DNA of 64,000 nucleotides. It comes from Tabrizicola_A sp965284335. Its GTDB lineage: Bacteria; Pseudomonadota; Alphaproteobacteria; Rhodobacterales; Rhodobacteraceae. The stretch's first letter is position 1. Each line of letters begins with the position of its first letter. This document shows positions 16,189-23,672 of the stretch, piece after piece. The stretch lies in assembly GCF_965284335.1 (NCBI RefSeq), contig NZ_OZ260076.1; one strand, written 5' to 3'. The translations under genes were made by a program, and so were the position numbers. The notes under the pieces are model-generated. The model saw only the letters and a program-made list of their open reading frames with translations, was not told the origin of the DNA and searched no databases.

Positions 16189-16524
16189 ATGAAAACCTTC
16201 ATTCAACCGGGCCAGACGGTCACGCTGACAGCCCCATATGACGTTGTCTCTGGCGCCTGCCTCAAGGTGGGCGCCATTGTCGGTGTCGCCGCAAGTGATG
16301 CGCCTGCTGCCGCCGAAGTGGAAGTGATGCTGACCGGCGTGCATGATCTCGCGAAGGCGCCGAGCCAGGCATGGACTGCGGGGGCCAAGATCTACTGGGA
16401 TGATACCAACAAGGTCACGACCACCGCGGCCACATCCAACACGCTGATTGGGGTGGCGCTTTTGCCAGTCGCAGGTGGGGCAAGTGATACGATCGGGCGC
16501 GTTCGCCTGAACGGGGCGTTCTGA
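16189..16524 (+). CDS. DUF2190 capsid decoration protein
   Basis: The 111-residue protein (MKTFIQPGQTVTLTAPYDVVSGACLKVGAIVGVA...) belongs to DUF2190, a beta-rich capsid cement family. AAGGA six bases before 16189 supports the start. It would normally follow the capsid gene directly; here a TA pair on the other strand separates them. Its stop overlaps the next start as TGATG. Confidence 0.85.
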   Translation: MKTFIQPGQTVTLTAPYDVVSGACLKVGAIVGVAASDAPAAAEVEVMLTGVHDLAKAPSQAWTAGAKIYWDDTNKVTTTAATSNTLIGVALLPVAGGASDTIGRVRLNGAF

Positions 16525-16868
16525 TGACCGCTTTCGCGGCGGCGGTGGACTTACTTTTTGCGGATCCGGACCTCTCCACCCCGGCACTCTACCAACAATC
16601 CGGCATCGGGGTGGAGCGGGCGGTCCGCGTGATGCGCCGCAACCCCGACCGCATGGTCGAGTTTGGCGCGGCGCGGCTCGTCAGCGATAGTGTGGTTCTC
16701 GATGTGCGCGTCAGCGACTGCCCGGAGCTGGCCGCAGGCGACCGCTTCGAGATCGCGGGCGAGATATCCGTCGTGCAGGGCTCACCTCGGCGCGATCGTG
16801 AGCGGCTGGTCTGGACGGTGGAGCTTCTGCCCTGGTGGCCGGATCCGTATGCCGACCTGGAACAATGA
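16524..16868 (+). CDS. head completion protein, FII-like
   Basis: The 114-residue protein has the pattern of lambda gpFII-type head-tail attachment proteins: VVLDVRVSDCPELAAGDRFEIAGEISVVQGSPRRDRERLVWTVEL, a beta-rich segment. It follows DUF2190 and precedes DUF6441, the usual order in these phages. The assignment comes from position and fold pattern rather than from a diagnostic motif. Confidence 0.65.
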   Translation: MTAFAAAVDLLFADPDLSTPALYQQSGIGVERAVRVMRRNPDRMVEFGAARLVSDSVVLDVRVSDCPELAAGDRFEIAGEISVVQGSPRRDRERLVWTVELLPWWPDPYADLEQ

Positions 16869-16883
16869 CGCGAGGATGGGCCA

Positions 16884-17510
16884 ATGATCCGCATGGAGAT
16901 CGTCGGTGACATCGACGCCATGATGGCCGCCGAGATTGCCGCTGGCGAAAAGGCCGTCACCAAGGCTGTTGGCGAGGCGGGCAGCAGCCTCAAGATGGCT
17001 TGGCGTGGCCAGATCACCGGTGCAGGTCTTGGTGCACGTCTGTCGCGGACGATCCGCTCGGAGCTCTATCCCAAGGGTCAGCCCAGCCTCAATGCGGCGG
17101 CGCTGGTCTGGTCGAAGGCACGGGTGATCGTCGGCGCGCATGACGAAGGGGCGTTGATCCGGTCTCGCAACGGTTTCTGGTTGGCCATCCCGACGGCGGC
17201 CGCTGGCAAATCCACCAGCGGCGGCCGGATCAGCCCGGGCGAGTGGGAGCGCAGGCGTGGACTGCGGCTGCGTTTCATCTATCGCCGCAGCGGGCCGAGC
17301 CTGCTGGTAGCAGAAGGTCGGCTGAATACCCGGGGGCTCGGTGTGGCCTCACGATCCAAGTCCGGTCGCGGGCTGGCCACGGTGCCGATTTTCCTGCTGG
17401 TGCGGCAGGTGAAGCTGATGAAGCGGTTGAATCTGGATCTGGCTGCCAAAGCTGCGCAGGACGGAATTCCGGGCGCGATCGTGGCGAATTGGGTCGCGGG
17501 TCGGATTTGA
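16884..17510 (+). CDS. DUF6441-family phage protein (tail-completion type)
   Basis: The 208-residue protein (MIRMEIVGDIDAMMAAEIAAGEKAVTKAV..., ending VANWVAGRI) is DUF6441, at the place where lambda-like phages encode a minor tail or completion protein (gpZ-like). Its stop at 17508-17510 lies three bases before the convergent antitoxin end. Two diverged copies of its 3' end occur at 18424-18556 and 19209-19242, each also next to a TA module. Confidence 0.85.
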   Translation: MIRMEIVGDIDAMMAAEIAAGEKAVTKAVGEAGSSLKMAWRGQITGAGLGARLSRTIRSELYPKGQPSLNAAALVWSKARVIVGAHDEGALIRSRNGFWLAIPTAAAGKSTSGGRISPGEWERRRGLRLRFIYRRSGPSLLVAEGRLNTRGLGVASRSKSGRGLATVPIFLLVRQVKLMKRLNLDLAAKAAQDGIPGAIVANWVAGRI

Positions 17511-17513
17511 CGA

Positions 17514-17894
17514 TCAGGCGTGCGCTTGTGTTGCTTTATCTTGACCTGTCTTATGACGGTGTCGGCGGGGTTCTTCGGTCTCGCCAAGGCCTTCTAGCGC
17601 GATCGGAGCCTTACCCGGAAACTCGACCATCAGCTTCAGGTTGCCGCCCATCGCGCGAACATAGCTTGTCAGGGTTGAAAGGAGAAGGTCGCTTTGCCGC
17701 TCGTATTTCGCGACCGTTGCCTGCTGGATGCCCAGTGTCTCCGCTAACTGCACTTGGGTCATTTCTTTAGCTTTCCGTAATTCTTGCAAGGTCAGATATT
17801 CCGTATGCAGACGGTCAGCCTCAGCCTCTACATTTGCACGACGTGCGGCATCCATCGCCGAGAGTTTATCTTGAAGGGTTCGTGCCATTGTCAT
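17514..17894 (-). CDS. higA: XRE-family antitoxin of a HigBA-type module
   Basis: The 126-residue protein has a helix-turn-helix (YLTLQELRKAKEMTQVQLAETLGIQQATVAKYERQ, about residues 33-68) and a C-terminal part (YVRAMGGNLKLMVEFPG) typical of antitoxins paired with Gp49-like toxins. It follows the toxin gene with a four-base overlap, the reversed order typical of HigBA. Confidence 0.9.
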   Translation of the reverse strand: MTMARTLQDKLSAMDAARRANVEAEADRLHTEYLTLQELRKAKEMTQVQLAETLGIQQATVAKYERQSDLLLSTLTSYVRAMGGNLKLMVEFPGKAPIALEGLGETEEPRRHRHKTGQDKATQAHA

Positions 17895-18247
17895 GATCCT
17901 TTCCGTCGTTGCAGATGATTGTCGAACCGTTCATCGGCTCGCGCGATCAGCAATCTATAGAAGCGCTTCTCACTGCCACCTGACTTGTCCCCGCCGACAA
18001 GCAGGATTGCCTGTCGATCCGGATCGAATGCGAAGGCAATGCGCCAAACGCCGCCTGCTGCGTTGCAGCGTAATTCTTTCATGTTTGCATGCTTCGATCC
18101 GGTAAGGGTGTCTGCATGCGGTCGTCCGAGTACGGGCCCTTCGCGTTCCAGAAGAAGCGCACGAGCAAGGATGGTATCCTGCACCTGGATCGGAAGTGAG
18201 TCGAACTCTGGTTCGAATTCGTCTGCAAATAAAACGGTCCACTGCAT
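17891..18247 (-). CDS. higB: HigB/Gp49-like RelE-superfamily toxin
   Basis: The 118-residue protein (MQWTVLFADEFEPEFDSLPIQVQDTILARALLL..., MKELRCNAAGGVWRIAFAFDPDRQAILLVGGDK) is a Gp49-like toxin related to HigB, a ribosome-dependent mRNase. A 14-base palindrome stands 19 bases upstream. It is antisense to the phage late genes. Confidence 0.88.
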   Translation of the reverse strand: MQWTVLFADEFEPEFDSLPIQVQDTILARALLLEREGPVLGRPHADTLTGSKHANMKELRCNAAGGVWRIAFAFDPDRQAILLVGGDKSGGSEKRFYRLLIARADERFDNHLQRRKGS

Positions 18248-18265
18248 TCTGCTCTCACTGCTTTG

Positions 18266-18279
18266 AGGCTATATAGCCT
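18266..18279. promoter_or_regulatory. palindromic operator of the HigBA-type pair
   Basis: AGGCTATATAGCCT is a perfect palindrome containing a -10-like TATAT core, just upstream of the toxin start at 18247. It is a likely HigA binding site. Confidence 0.55.
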
Positions 18280-18321
18280 TCAGGCTGTTAACTTGCAATG
18301 CGGAAATATGAGCTGGCCTTC

Positions 18322-18423
18322 ATGCCTACCCCTCGCGAAACCATCCTCACCGCCCTGGCAGACTTTTTGCGCACAGTCCCACATGTGCTGGTGCTGCCCG
18401 AGCTGATCCCGCCTTCGGGCTGA
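18322..18423 (+). pseudogene. fossil 5' end of the gene now at 20224
   Basis: ATG at 18322 begins MPTPRETILTALADFLRTVPHV, nearly the same as the start of the intact gene at 20224 (MPTPRETILTALADLLRTVPHV). After 33 codons it stops at 18421 where the sequence switches to the end of DUF6441. The nucleotide sequence is diverged, so it came from a related phage rather than a fresh duplication. Confidence 0.85.
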
Positions 18424-18556
18424 CCACCGTGTCGATCTTCCTGCTTGTGCCGCAGGTGCAGCTGGGCAAACGGCTGGATCTGATACGGGATGCAAAATCC
18501 GCGCAGGAACGTATCCTGGGTGCGGTCATGGCGAATTGGGTGGCAGATCGAGCCTA
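18424..18556 (+). pseudogene. fossil 3' end of DUF6441 gene, copy 1
   Basis: Translated in frame it reads TTVSIFLLVPQVQLGKRLDL and ends VMANWVADRA stop, matching the end of the intact DUF6441 protein (ATVPIFLLVRQVKLMKRLNL ... VANWVAGRI). There is no start codon. It lies 12 bases before the convergent end of the next TA module, just as the intact gene lies 3 bases before the HigA end. Confidence 0.85.
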
Positions 18557-18568
18557 ATTGCAGATCGA

Positions 18569-18859
18569 TCAATAGCCCGCTTCTCGCTGATGGCGAACGG
18601 CCAAGATGACTGCTTTTTGGCCATCATATCGATAGAGGGCTATGTAACCACTGCCACCGAAAGGGATCATCCATTCTCGAAACTCTGGCGCCATGTTTTC
18701 GGCAGGGCGCCCGGCACCTGGCTGCTCTGCCAGTATATCGACGTGAGTTCTGATGGCCTTGATGGCTTCTCTTGCTGCGGAGGCGTTCTTTTCAACGAGA
18801 AAGCGGTGCAAACGGTCAACGTCACGCAGTGCCGCCGGCGACCAAATTAGTTGTGGCAT
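18569..18859 (-). CDS. ParE/RelE-family toxin
   Basis: The 96-residue protein (MPQLIWSPAALRDVDRLHRFLVEKNASAAREAIKAI..., GSGYIALYRYDGQKAVILAVRHQREAGY) is a complete ParE-type toxin. It overlaps the antitoxin gene by 13 bases and ends beside the DUF6441 fossil. Confidence 0.9.
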   Translation of the reverse strand: MPQLIWSPAALRDVDRLHRFLVEKNASAAREAIKAIRTHVDILAEQPGAGRPAENMAPEFREWMIPFGGSGYIALYRYDGQKAVILAVRHQREAGY

Positions 18860-19131
18860 TCAGGTGGCTCGCAAGTTTCGCCACTCTCCAGACGGGCCAG
18901 CCAGGCATCCGCCTCGTTATGCGTCACGTGCAATCCGGTGAGTTCGTAGTCTTGCCATGCTTCAAGCGCAGCTTGACGGAAGGCCTCACGCTTTTCTTCG
19001 CGATCCAGAAATTCAGCGACAGCCTCGCGCAGAATCCAGTGAGGTGTGCGGTCACGAGCCTCAGCCAGCTTCTGAAGCCGGATGCGCGTGGTTTCGTCCA
19101 ATTTGACTGCAACAGGTCGTACGGCGTTCAT
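18847..19131 (-). CDS. CopG/ParD-like ribbon-helix-helix antitoxin
   Basis: The 94-residue protein (MNAVRPVAVKLDETTRIRLQKLAEARDRTPHWILREAVAEFLDREEKREAF) is a ribbon-helix-helix antitoxin with the EEKREAFRQAAL-AW linker typical of ParE partners. GGAG seven bases before 19131 fixes the start. A perfect 17-base palindrome lies 25 bases upstream. Confidence 0.88.
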   Translation of the reverse strand: MNAVRPVAVKLDETTRIRLQKLAEARDRTPHWILREAVAEFLDREEKREAFRQAALEAWQDYELTGLHVTHNEADAWLARLESGETCEPPECHN

Positions 19132-19155
19132 GAGCATCTCCGTCGCGTGGGTATC

Positions 19156-19172
19156 ATCAGGTAATACCTGAT
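19156..19172. promoter_or_regulatory. palindromic operator of the CopG/ParE pair
   Basis: ATCAGGTAATACCTGAT is a perfect inverted repeat with a single central base, at 25 bases from the antitoxin start, well placed for autorepression. Confidence 0.65.
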
Positions 19173-19208
19173 TAGCACAATGTTGCGCTGACTTCCAGCC
19201 CGCATACG

Positions 19209-19242
19209 GGGGTATCCCCGGGCGCGATCTTGGCAAATTGGG
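19209..19242 (+). pseudogene. fossil 3' end of DUF6441 gene, copy 2
   Basis: The stretch contains CCGGGCGCGATCTTGGCAAA followed by TTGGGT and aligns with the last ~45 bases of the intact gene (CCGGGCGCGATCGTGGCGAA, TTGGGT). It is the shortest and most decayed copy, with a one-base insertion. It lies 30 bases before the end of the next (GNAT) TA module, repeating the arrangement. Confidence 0.65.
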
Positions 19243-19271
19243 TGGAAACCCGACGTTGAAGCCTCCAAAGA

Positions 19272-19817
19272 CTAACCGAGGGTCGCGCGGACGTCGGCCA
19301 TGGGAATGAAAACACGGCGAGGGTTGTCGGGATCTCCGAGCGGCCTGAAGCCAAGATCAATGTAAAATTTCCAGCGCTGCTCAAAATGTTGGTCTTCAAG
19401 AACATCGAGCGCAATTGCCGCTGCGCCCAGCTGCTCTGTGATTACCAAGCTCCGCTTCATGGCATCTAGCAAGAGGGCAGTCCCCAGCCCTCTGCCTTGC
19501 ATGTCCTTACGGACGGCAACGGCCCGAACATAAATCACTGGAATATCGGGTACACCTGACCGTCGCCACTTGGTCAGGCCGTCACAGGCGCGCACAGCCA
19601 TCGCGCTCAGCGTGTAAAAGCCGAGGACGGCGGGATCATCTCCCGATGTTGCGACCCATGCTGTTACCAGCCCGCCCTTGATCTGATCCGAGAGCGAGGA
19701 CTTCAGGAAGTTGTCGATTGGGGTGAAACCGCAAGAGAAAGCGCTGCGATCATGCAGCGCTTTTTCGAATCTTGCGATGGAAAGAGCGGCTGTTCCTGCC
19801 GGGCTGTCAGATGGCAT
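19272..19817 (-). CDS. GNAT acetyltransferase toxin (TacT/AtaT type)
   Basis: The 181-residue protein begins with a Cys-Gly-containing FSCGFTPIDNFLKSSLSDQIKGG segment, then YTLSAMAVRA, the acetyl-CoA loop QGRGLGTALLLDAM (about residues 108-121) and the terminal FYIDLGFRPL. These are marks of TacT/AtaT toxins that acetylate the amino group of charged tRNAs. It overlaps the DUF1778 antitoxin gene by 11 bases. Confidence 0.9.
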   Translation of the reverse strand: MPSDSPAGTAALSIARFEKALHDRSAFSCGFTPIDNFLKSSLSDQIKGGLVTAWVATSGDDPAVLGFYTLSAMAVRACDGLTKWRRSGVPDIPVIYVRAVAVRKDMQGRGLGTALLLDAMKRSLVITEQLGAAAIALDVLEDQHFEQRWKFYIDLGFRPLGDPDNPRRVFIPMADVRATLG

Positions 19818-20115
19818 CCTTCAGCAGCCCCTTCGACGCTTCAGCAGCACGCGCCAGACCATGCACCATTTTGCCAGGGGCTTCGACGGCATTCCTGAAA
19901 GCTTCGAAGGTTTCATGCGGCAAGATCGAGAGTGACATGCGCTGCTCTACTTCCTGTGCACGCAGCAGCGCAGCCTGCCGAATAAAGTCTGCTTCTTGCA
20001 AGCCCGTGGCCGCAGCGGCAGCGCGGATCCGCTCCTCGTCGGCACGGTGCATGCGCAGTTCTTTGCGCGCTTCCATCTTGCCGGGGGTTGGTGTGACTTT
20101 TTCGATGGCAAACAT
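19807..20115 (-). CDS. DUF1778-family antitoxin
   Basis: The 102-residue protein contains KELRMHRADEERIRAAAAATGLQEADFIRQAALLRAQEVE, a DUF1778 ribbon-helix-helix, and an amphipathic tail for capping the GNAT toxin. A 19-base palindrome lies 24 bases upstream of the start. Confidence 0.88.
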   Translation of the reverse strand: MFAIEKVTPTPGKMEARKELRMHRADEERIRAAAAATGLQEADFIRQAALLRAQEVEQRMSLSILPHETFEAFRNAVEAPGKMVHGLARAAEASKGLLKDAI

Positions 20116-20139
20116 GCTCAATCTCCTTTTAGGAGATAT

Positions 20140-20158
20140 GTACGGCGTTTTGCCGTAC
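20140..20158. promoter_or_regulatory. palindromic operator of the DUF1778/GNAT pair
   Basis: GTACGGCGTTTTGCCGTAC is a seven-base perfect inverted repeat around five bases, directly upstream of the antitoxin gene; DUF1778-GNAT complexes are known to repress their own promoters. Confidence 0.65.
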
Positions 20159-20223
20159 GAGTCAAGAATGAGGGACCGCTGCAGATGCAGGGTCAAAGAT
20201 TCAAAACAACCAAATGATCCCGC

Positions 20224-20649
20224 ATGCCCACCCCCCGCGAAACGATCCTGACCGCCTTGGCGGACCTGTTGCGTACGGTCCCGCATGTGCCGGTGCTGCG
20301 CGGCGAGGTTCTTCCCGAACGGATCCCACCCTCGGGCCTGATGATCCTGCGCGATGGGAACCCCGGCGAGCCCAGCGTCACGCTCTCGCCGCTGACGTAC
20401 CACTACCAGCACCGCGCCGAGCTCGAGGTGATCGTACAGACCGGTGAGGACCGCGATGCGCGGTTTGACCGCCTGATCGGGCGCATTGGCGCAGCCATCA
20501 CAGCCGACCGCACACTACGCGGCCGCTGCGACTGGGTCGAGGCCGAGGCCCCCGAGCCGGTCGATCTACCTGTAGAGGGTGCCGCGAGCCTCAAGGCCGC
20601 GGTGGTACCCATCGTCCTGCATTACGCGACCAGCGACGCGCTGGCCTGA
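20224..20649 (+). CDS. phage tail terminator-like protein
   Basis: The 141-residue protein (MPTPRETILTALADLLRTVPHVPVLRGEVLPERIPPSGLMILRDG...) lies where lambda-like phages encode the tail terminator gpU, between DUF6441 and the tail tube. Homologues are often labelled acyl-CoA transferase, which I consider misleading. A fossil of its 5' end is found at 18322. Three TA modules separate it from its natural upstream neighbour. Confidence 0.65.
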   Translation: MPTPRETILTALADLLRTVPHVPVLRGEVLPERIPPSGLMILRDGNPGEPSVTLSPLTYHYQHRAELEVIVQTGEDRDARFDRLIGRIGAAITADRTLRGRCDWVEAEAPEPVDLPVEGAASLKAAVVPIVLHYATSDALA

Positions 20650-20675
20650 CCACCTGACATTTACGGAGAGAGACG

Positions 20676-20809
20676 ATGGCACGAGCCCAAGGGGCGCGGG
20701 CGCAAATGGCGCTGGCGTTCGAGACGAGCTATGGCACGCCGCCCGCGAGCGGCTTCACACGGATGCCTTTTGCCAGCACCACGCTTGGGGCGGAGCAGCC
20801 CCTGCAAGC
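20676..20809 (+). pseudogene. phage tail tube protein, 5' fragment cut by IS3
   Basis: ATG at 20676 after GGAGAG begins MARAQGARAQMALAFETSYGTPPASGFTRMPF, the start of a Rhodobacteraceae phage tail tube protein. After about 45 codons the inverted repeat of the IS3 element begins. The remaining part of the gene is not found on the other side of the element, so the tube protein is lost. Confidence 0.85.
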
Positions 20810-20850
20810 TGAACCGCCCCGGATTTATCGGAGGGTGATTTGTTCATATT

Positions 20851-21756
20851 TCAGGCGACCATATCGAGTGAGTTCAGGTTTGCATAGAACGCCTCCTCTG
20901 CTTCTGCGGGCGGGATATAACCGATGGGGCCAAGAAGGCGGCGATTGTTATACCAATCGACCCATTTCAAGGTTTCCCATTCGACCTCGCGCATCGATTT
21001 CCATGGGCCGATCTGGTTGATGACCTCGGTTTTGAAGAGGCCTATCACACATTCGGCAAGGGCATTATCATAGGCATCGCCGACGGTGCCTACGGAAAGA
21101 TCGATCTCTGCCTCGGCCAGGCGCTCAGTATACTTGATGGACAAGTATTGGGAGCCACGGTCCGAGTGATGAACCAAGCTCTTGTTATCTGGCGTCTTTC
21201 TTTGCCAGATCGCTTGCTCCAGGGCGTCGAGCACGAACTGTGTCTTCATCGAGGTCGAGGCACGCCAGCCGACAATACGACGCGCAAACACATCGATCAC
21301 GAATGCCACGTAGACCGTCCCAGACCAAGTTTGCACGTAGGTGAAATCTGAAACCCACAGCTTGTTCGGACGGTCTGCCATGAACAGTCGGTTCACCTTG
21401 TCATCTGGGCAGGGCTGCGATGTGTCAGGGTTCGTGGTGACAACCTTTTTGCCCCGAAGCACACCTTTGAGGCCCAAATCGCGCATCAAACGCTCCACAG
21501 TGCATCGCGCGACGTCCTGATTGCCTCTGAGCAAGACGTGCCAGATCTTCCGCGCCCCATAGAGCTTACGGTTGTCTTTCCAGGCGGCATCGATCTTGAT
21601 GCAGAGATCCGCGTCCGACTTTGCCCGAGCCGAAGCACGATCAGGATCACGCCCGATGGCGCGACGCTCATAATAGGTAGACTGGGCGATTTGCAGCATT
21701 TTGCACATCGGCTCGACCCCGAACTGTCCCCTATGTTCTTCAATGAAAGCAGTCAC
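20851..21756 (-). CDS. IS3-family transposase OrfB
   Basis: The 301-residue protein carries an rve integrase core with DDE residues: WVSDFTYVQ (first Asp), HHSDRGSQY (second Asp) and NALAECVIGLFKTE (Glu). The leading HTH_21 region includes KLYGARKIWHVL. It starts with a GTG overlapping the orfA stop; a -1 frameshift fusion OrfAB is usual in the family but no strong slippery site was seen. Confidence 0.92.
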   Translation of the reverse strand: MTAFIEEHRGQFGVEPMCKMLQIAQSTYYERRAIGRDPDRASARAKSDADLCIKIDAAWKDNRKLYGARKIWHVLLRGNQDVARCTVERLMRDLGLKGVLRGKKVVTTNPDTSQPCPDDKVNRLFMADRPNKLWVSDFTYVQTWSGTVYVAFVIDVFARRIVGWRASTSMKTQFVLDALEQAIWQRKTPDNKSLVHHSDRGSQYLSIKYTERLAEAEIDLSVGTVGDAYDNALAECVIGLFKTEVINQIGPWKSMREVEWETLKWVDWYNNRRLLGPIGYIPPAEAEEAFYANLNSLDMVA

Positions 21757-22103
21757 TTGCGAAACGGGCGGTCGAGCTCCGCCATTGCAAAATATGCTGA
21801 TGCCTTCTTCAGTATCTCGTTAGCCTGACGCAGTTCACGGTTCTCACGTTCAAGCTCTTTTATTCGAGCTTTATCGGCACTGGTCAGACCTGGCCGTTCG
21901 CCACCATCACGCTGGGCCTGACGCACCCAAACGCGAAGGCTGTCCGGCGAACAACCCAATTTGCCTGCAATCGCCACCAGCGCAGAAGCTTCGCTTTGAT
22001 ACTCATCGCGGTGTTCCAGCAAAAGCCGCACCGCGCGTTCGCGGAACTCGGGTGAATACGGCTTCGACGTCTTCTTCTTTTGTGCATGTTCCATAACGGG
22101 CAA
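21753..22103 (-). CDS. IS3-family transposase OrfA
   Basis: The 116-residue protein has the helix-turn-helix (KPYSPEFRERAVRLLLEH..., GCSPDSLRVWVRQAQRD) and leucine zipper (IKELERENRELRQANEILKKASAYFA) of IS3 OrfA proteins, which bind the inverted repeats. Confidence 0.92.
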   Translation of the reverse strand: MPVMEHAQKKKTSKPYSPEFRERAVRLLLEHRDEYQSEASALVAIAGKLGCSPDSLRVWVRQAQRDGGERPGLTSADKARIKELERENRELRQANEILKKASAYFAMAELDRPFRK

Positions 22104-22147
22104 TTCTCCGAGAGTTTTGCCCTCCGGTAAACCCGGGGCGGTTCACA

Positions 22148-22795
22148 CTGACATATCCGCTTTCCTATGCCCAATTCCTCGGCGCGCTCCGCGTCGAAGA
22201 GGTGACGTTTCGGCTGTCCCATCCGCAGGAACACACGCGCCTTGGCGACGGCACGGTGATCAGCGCCAGCCTTGGGGCGTCGCTCTGGACCGGGACGATC
22301 CGGTTGGCACCGGCGAACCACCCACGTCACGCCGAGATGGAGGCGCTCATTGGACTGATGGATCAGCCTGGGGCGACATTCCTGTGCCATGATCCGCGAT
22401 ATGTGGGCCCGGCGGGTGATCCGACGGGCGCGATCCTCGGCAGCCGCACTGTCATGATCCATTCGGTCGCGAGCACCATGCGCGAGTTGCGATTGGCGGG
22501 CTTGCCCTCGGGATACGTGCTGTCGGCAGGCGACATGCTGGGGTTTCAGTATGGGGCAAACCCCGTTCGATATGCGCTTCACCGCATCGTGGTCGGCGGC
22601 ACGGCCTCGAGTGGCGGGCTCACACCGCTGCTGGAAGTGGTGCCCAACTTGCGGCCCGGCGCGGTGGCGGGGCTGACGGTCTCGCTGATCCGGCCGGCCT
22701 GCAAAGCGCGGCTGCTTCCAGAACCGACCTATGGCTCAGGCCGACAGGCGCTGAGTCGTGGGGCAAGTTTTGATTTCATCCAGACGCTTAGGTGA
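22148..22795 (+). CDS. phage tail-tip region protein, start removed by IS3
   Basis: In frame from the element border the sequence reads LTYPLSYAQFLGALRVEEVTFRLSHPQE and continues to 22795. Homologues in Rhodobacteraceae phages begin a few residues earlier, so only the start codon region is lost. The first usable start is a GTG at 22202. The product, a ~200-residue beta-rich protein, usually lies between the tape measure gene and the DUF2163 gene; the function is unknown. Confidence 0.65.
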   Translation: MTYPLSYAQFLGALRVEEVTFRLSHPQEHTRLGDGTVISASLGASLWTGTIRLAPANHPRHAEMEALIGLMDQPGATFLCHDPRYVGPAGDPTGAILGSRTVMIHSVASTMRELRLAGLPSGYVLSAGDMLGFQYGANPVRYALHRIVVGGTASSGGLTPLLEVVPNLRPGAVAGLTVSLIRPACKARLLPEPTYGSGRQALSRGASFDFIQTLR

Positions 22796-22830
22796 GGAGG
22801 CCAGATCATGACAAGGGCTGCCCGGGCATA

Positions 22831-23085
22831 TCAGCTGAAGTCGACATCGCGAGGAACGACGTGGACCCTCTCAGGCTCAAAGTTGATATCCGAAAGCCCC
22901 GGCGCACCAAGCTTCGCGGCCAGATTTTGCCGCCCAGCGACCAAGCGGCAGTAATCAGGCCAGCTGAGGAGGACATGAGACGGTCGACCTTCATCGCTGA
23001 TGACCACAGGACGCTCATCTGCAATCCGCAACATCCGTTCGGGATCCTGCTCGAAGTCTTGGCTTGAGATATTGTGCGGGCACAT
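22831..23085 (-). CDS. orphan Phd/YefM-family antitoxin
   Basis: The 84-residue product (MCPHNISSQDFEQDPERMLRIADERPVVISDEGRPSHVLLSWPDYCRLV) is a Phd/YefM antitoxin of the kind normally followed by a PIN or RelE toxin. Downstream there are only 35 bases before the tail gene, so the toxin is missing. Upstream of its end, at 22808, a good ribosome site (GAGGAGG) and ATG open a short dead frame, possibly the fossil start of a phage gene. Confidence 0.75.
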   Translation of the reverse strand: MCPHNISSQDFEQDPERMLRIADERPVVISDEGRPSHVLLSWPDYCRLVAGRQNLAAKLGAPGLSDINFEPERVHVVPRDVDFS

Positions 23086-23155
23086 TCTGGCCTCGCTTAT
23101 GGACGATGTCACTTTGCCAGATTCCACGACTGAACGACACGGCTTGCGGTCTGCG

Positions 23156-23392
23156 TCATTCATCTGCGTTGGCGGCGTCGCGCGACAGGCGTTCTGCCGC
23201 CGGCAGCTTTCTGCGGAACCTGCGCGGCTCTTCGAGGCGGGCTTCCGCATACCTCAGCTCGGCGCGGGCGATATCCGCCTCGACCACGGCGATCAGGTCC
23301 TCATCGCCGAGTTCCTTTGCCGCTTCGCGGTAAGCGGCACGGGCCTCGTCGGTCTTGAGACGTTCTATGGGGTCCCAGTGGGATGTCTTCAT
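23156..23392 (-). CDS. possible truncated HI1420-type antitoxin
   Basis: MKTSHWDPIERLKTDEARAAYREAAKELGDEDLIAVVEADIARAE resembles the first half of HI1420-like addiction module antidotes (LKT-ED-AAYLEAALE-GDP-LI--ALGDIARA). The helix-turn-helix that should follow is replaced by an Arg/Glu-rich stretch. It may be a remnant or an unrelated small protein. Confidence 0.4.
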   Translation of the reverse strand: MKTSHWDPIERLKTDEARAAYREAAKELGDEDLIAVVEADIARAELRYAEARLEEPRRFRRKLPAAERLSRDAANADE

Positions 23393-23408
23393 CTTCATGT
23401 CGCGCGGG

Positions 23409-23672
23409 TCACAGCCCCGCGGCCTTCTTGAGATCCTCGTCGATCCTTGTCTGCCAGCCGGGTCCTGTCGCCTTGTAATGCGCGACCACTTCCGGGCTCA
23501 GCCGGATGGAGAGTGGCACCTTGGTCGGCGCCTTTTGCGCGCCCCGGGTCGTGCGAGGGAACGCTGCCAAAACCTCGGCTGGCAGCACAGCATCGGGCCG
23601 CCCGGCCTTGGCAAAATCGGCCTTGGTCCATTCAGGATTATCAAGGTCAGCTTTCTTCCTGGTCTGCGACAT
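23409..23672 (-). CDS. brnA: BrnA antitoxin
   Basis: The 87-residue protein contains DNPEWTKADFAKAGRPDAVLPAEVLAAFPRTT and the C-terminal APTKVPLSIRLSPEVVAHYKATGPGWQTRIDEDLKKA, the BrnA ribbon-helix-helix. It follows brnT with a 26-base overlap. The complex represses the operon. Confidence 0.93.
   Translation of the reverse strand: MSQTRKKADLDNPEWTKADFAKAGRPDAVLPAEVLAAFPRTTRGAQKAPTKVPLSIRLSPEVVAHYKATGPGWQTRIDEDLKKAAGL

Larger units (their letters stand above)
20810..22145 (-). mobile_element. IS3-family insertion sequence (complete)
   Basis: The element of about 1336 bases has terminal inverted repeats beginning TGAACCGCCCCGG on both ends. It encodes orfA and orfB on the minus strand. The flanking bases (AGC on the left, CAC on the right) show no target duplication. 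The left flank is the tail tube gene and the right flank is the start of a tail-tip gene, so the intervening tail genes have probably been deleted by recombination between two copies or by adjacent deletion. Confidence 0.92.
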
